This document shows, in pieces, positions 13,642 to 15,799 of a stretch of 15,799 bases of DNA. The stretch is from Thermoguttaceae bacterium (GTDB lineage: Bacteria; Planctomycetota; Planctomycetia; Pirellulales; Thermoguttaceae). Location: positions 1-15,799 of the forward strand of contig JAFTCU010000107.1 of the NCBI GenBank assembly GCA_017454585.1, written 5' to 3'. Made by a program: the position numbers and the translations under genes. Positions within the stretch are counted from its first letter, which is position 1; each line of letters opens with the position of its first letter. The notes under the pieces are model-generated. The model was not told the origin of the DNA. It did not search any database and worked only from the letters and a program-made list of their open reading frames with translations.

Positions 13642-15799
13642 ATGCTCAACCCAGCCGAAACCCGGGAAGCGGTCCTCAAATGGATCGCGCGTCCGCAGTA
13701 CGTCCCGACGAAAATGCTCGTCGTGGCCCAACAGATCGGGATCCTGAAGGAAGATTTCAAGGATTTCCAGAAACTCCTGCGCTCCATGCACAAGCAGGGC
13801 CTGATCGAGTTCGGCGCCGGGCACGTCGTTCTGCCGCTCCTCAATGAAAACGAAAAAGAGCGCGAGGTCTGCGGCTACTTCAAGCGTATGCCCGAAGGGT
13901 ACGGTTTCGTGCACGAAGTCGAACTGAACCCGAATTCCGTGAATATTTCGGACGAGCGCGAGGACATTTTCATCCCGCCGGGAAAAGCCCAGGACGCCGC
14001 GACGGGGGATTTTGTCGCGGTCATTCCCGACTACGAAAAACCCTGGCGCAAAGGCCGCGAAGGGGGTAAAGACGGGCGTTCCGGCAAGATCGTAAGGATC
14101 CTGGAGCGTAAAAACCGCAATTTCGTCGGAACCTACACGGAAAACCACGACGGAAGCTGGGTCGAGGTCGATGGGCGCATCTTCGCGGATCCCATCCGGA
14201 TCACCGACGCGGCCGGCCGTGCGGTCAAGCCCGGCGACAAAGTCGTGATCGAGATTTTGAGCTACCCCGCCCCGTGGCGTACCGGCGAGGGGGTCATTAC
14301 GGAAGTCTTGGGCCCGCGCGGCGATTTGGCGACCGAAACGCTTGCGGTCATTCGTCAGTACCACCTGAACGATCAGTTTGACGAAGAGCTTCTGAACGAG
14401 GCGCGCAACCAGGCGAGCCTTTTCGACCAGTGGGAAAAGGCCCACCAGGATCTTCTCCCCAAGCCCGACGATGACACGGAATTCTGCTCCGAGGAGAAAT
14501 CGGACGTTCAGTGGACGGAAGACGGGCGGCGCGTCCTGACCCACCTCTTTACCATCACGATCGACCCGGCCGACGCGAGGGATTTCGACGACGCGATCTC
14601 CGTCGAGGTGCTTCGCGACGGGAACTGGCGCCTCGCCGTCCACATCGCCGACGTTTCGCACTTCGTTCAGCCCGACTCGAAGCTCGACCGTGAGGCGTTT
14701 GACCGCGGGAACAGCGTGTACCTGCCGGACCACGTGATCCCCATGCTCCCCGAGATCCTTTGCAACGGGATCGCCAGCCTCCAGCCGGATCGGCTCCGGT
14801 TCACGAAAACGACGTTCCTCACCATTTCCCCACGAGGCGTGGTCAGCGACGTGGAGGTCTGTGACTCGGTGATCTGCTCGAACGCCCGGCTTGATTACGA
14901 TCAGGTGGACCGTTTCTTCGCGGGGGACTGCTCGGAACTTCCGCAGAAGGTCCGTGACGCGCTGACGCAGTTCCGCCAGCTCGCCCAGGTACTTCGCGCC
15001 CGCCGCACCGCCAGGGGGAAGCTCGACATTAACCTCCCCGAAATTCGTCTGGAGTTCGACCGTGACGGGAAAGTGACCGGCGTTCGGCGCGAGCAGAACA
15101 CCGAGTCGCACCAGATGATCGAGGAGTTCATGGTCTCGACGAACGAGGCGGTCGCGCAGGAACTCACGCACACCGGCGCGAGCATCATGCGGCGAATCCA
15201 CAAAGCGCCGACGCTCGAAAAGTTCGACGCTCTGGGCCTTTTCCTCGAGGAACTGGGAATTCGGATGGCGCAGAAGGCCGACCGGTTCGAGCTTCAGCGC
15301 ATCCTTGAGCAAACGCTTGGAACGCCCAACGAGTTTGCCGTCCACCAGGCGATCTTGCGCTCCATGACCCGCGCGGAGTATTCCCCGGAGGAGGAAGGTC
15401 ACTACGCGCTGGCGAGCGACTGCTACTGCCACTTTACCTCGCCGATCCGCCGCTACGCCGACCTGACGATCCACCGCCAGCTCGAGAGTTTCATCCTCGG
15501 TGAGTCCCCCAAGAGGAATTTCCGCAAGATCTACGACGAAGGGAAGCACCTGACGTACTGCGAAACAAACGCGGAGGACGCGGAGCGCGAACTGACCCGC
15601 GTGAAAATGATCCAGTTCTTCGAGGACAAGGGCGACGTGGAACTCGACGCGCGCATCGTCGGCGTGACCCATCACGGCTTTTTCGTCGAGTGCGAGCAGT
15701 ACCCGATCAGCGGGTTGGTCGCGGTCGAGTCGCTTCCGGAGGACCGCTACCACTACGACGCGGGCTCCCAGACGCTCAACGGCCGCCGCATTGGAAACC
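13642..15799 (+). CDS. rnr: Ribonuclease R (3' end beyond the window)
   Basis: RNase R is a processive 3'-5' exoribonuclease that degrades structured RNA in the cytoplasm. 719 codons are visible with no stop, so the gene continues past the right edge. Residues about 1-65 look like the N-terminal winged helix; EVCGYFKRMPEGYGFVHE opens the cold-shock-like domains, and GKIVRILERKNRNFVGTY is typical. The RNB catalytic domain has the metal-binding DPADARDFDDA with D308, D314, D316 and D317, followed by VHIADVSHFV, DRGNSVYLPDHVIPMLP and HFTSPIRRYADL (597-608). From about residue 666 (ELDARIVGVTHHGFFVEC) the S1 RNA-binding domain begins and is cut off. The start has a strong AGGAG and the gene has its own promoter, divergent from the glycosidase-like operon. 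A 739-residue frame on the opposite strand is a codon-bias shadow. Confidence 0.97.
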   Translation, partial: MLNPAETREAVLKWIARPQYVPTKMLVVAQQIGILKEDFKDFQKLLRSMHKQGLIEFGAGHVVLPLLNENEKEREVCGYFKRMPEGYGFVHEVELNPNSVNISDEREDIFIPPGKAQDAATGDFVAVIPDYEKPWRKGREGGKDGRSGKIVRILERKNRNFVGTYTENHDGSWVEVDGRIFADPIRITDAAGRAVKPGDKVVIEILSYPAPWRTGEGVITEVLGPRGDLATETLAVIRQYHLNDQFDEELLNEARNQASLFDQWEKAHQDLLPKPDDDTEFCSEEKSDVQWTEDGRRVLTHLFTITIDPADARDFDDAISVEVLRDGNWRLAVHIADVSHFVQPDSKLDREAFDRGNSVYLPDHVIPMLPEILCNGIASLQPDRLRFTKTTFLTISPRGVVSDVEVCDSVICSNARLDYDQVDRFFAGDCSELPQKVRDALTQFRQLAQVLRARRTARGKLDINLPEIRLEFDRDGKVTGVRREQNTESHQMIEEFMVSTNEAVAQELTHTGASIMRRIHKAPTLEKFDALGLFLEELGIRMAQKADRFELQRILEQTLGTPNEFAVHQAILRSMTRAEYSPEEEGHYALASDCYCHFTSPIRRYADLTIHRQLESFILGESPKRNFRKIYDEGKHLTYCETNAEDAERELTRVKMIQFFEDKGDVELDARIVGVTHHGFFVECEQYPISGLVAVESLPEDRYHYDAGSQTLNGRRIGN

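Noticed and set aside
13534..15753. 739-residue open frame on the minus strand
   Set aside because: It lies antisense to RNase R, whose plus-strand frame has all catalytic motifs, a promoter and AGGAG. The antisense product has no recognisable domain; long antisense frames are expected from the codon bias of GC-rich genes.

Overview
The window looks like a chromosomal segment of a Gram-negative-type bacterium. It combines housekeeping genes (recG, dapB, a dihydrouridine synthase, rnr) with Sec-exported enzymes: a secreted isoaspartyl methyltransferase, a secreted phosphodiesterase and a secreted glycosidase-like protein. GC is fairly high, several starts have clear AGGAG-type ribosome binding sites, and TATAAT promoters are recognisable. 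Secreted beta-sandwich/TIM-barrel enzymes and abundant short palindromic repeats would fit the Planctomycetota-Verrucomicrobiota-Lentisphaerota group, but this is an impression and I assign no taxon.

Layout. Positions 1-3382 (minus) hold a one-protein type IIG restriction-modification enzyme. Its C-terminal tail is displaced by a one-base frame change near 177-180, and copies of one 23-24 bp repeat lie just outside both gene ends. Positions 3461-5899 (minus) encode RecG helicase. A 531 bp intergenic region follows, with an inverted pair of AT-rich repeats and a good sigma70-type promoter driving dapB (6431-7222, plus). After a 3.2-copy tandem array of 39 bp hairpins comes a secreted protein-L-isoaspartate methyltransferase with an extra C-terminal beta-sandwich module (7396-8700, plus). 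A 643 bp internally deleted IS4-type element sits exactly behind its stop codon. On the minus strand, 13302 down to 9399 reads as an operon: secreted glycosidase-like protein, secreted glycerophosphodiester phosphodiesterase, tRNA-dihydrouridine synthase (gaps 17 and 32 bp). Divergent from it, a promoter and leader precede rnr (RNase R), which runs off the right end. Because it has no stop inside the window it is easily missed, and a 739-residue antisense open frame over it is a shadow.

The most notable theme is that different families of short hairpin-forming repeats sit between genes and also, in frame, inside genes: in the R-M enzyme linker (2116-2314) and in RecG helicase domain 2 (4114-4262), with a possible weaker case in the dihydrouridine synthase (about 10222-10278). 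In two families the copies differ by changes that preserve base pairing, so the palindromic structure itself seems to have been maintained while the elements spread. I see no phage, CRISPR array, tRNA or rRNA. Apart from the lone R-M enzyme I see no multigene defence system.
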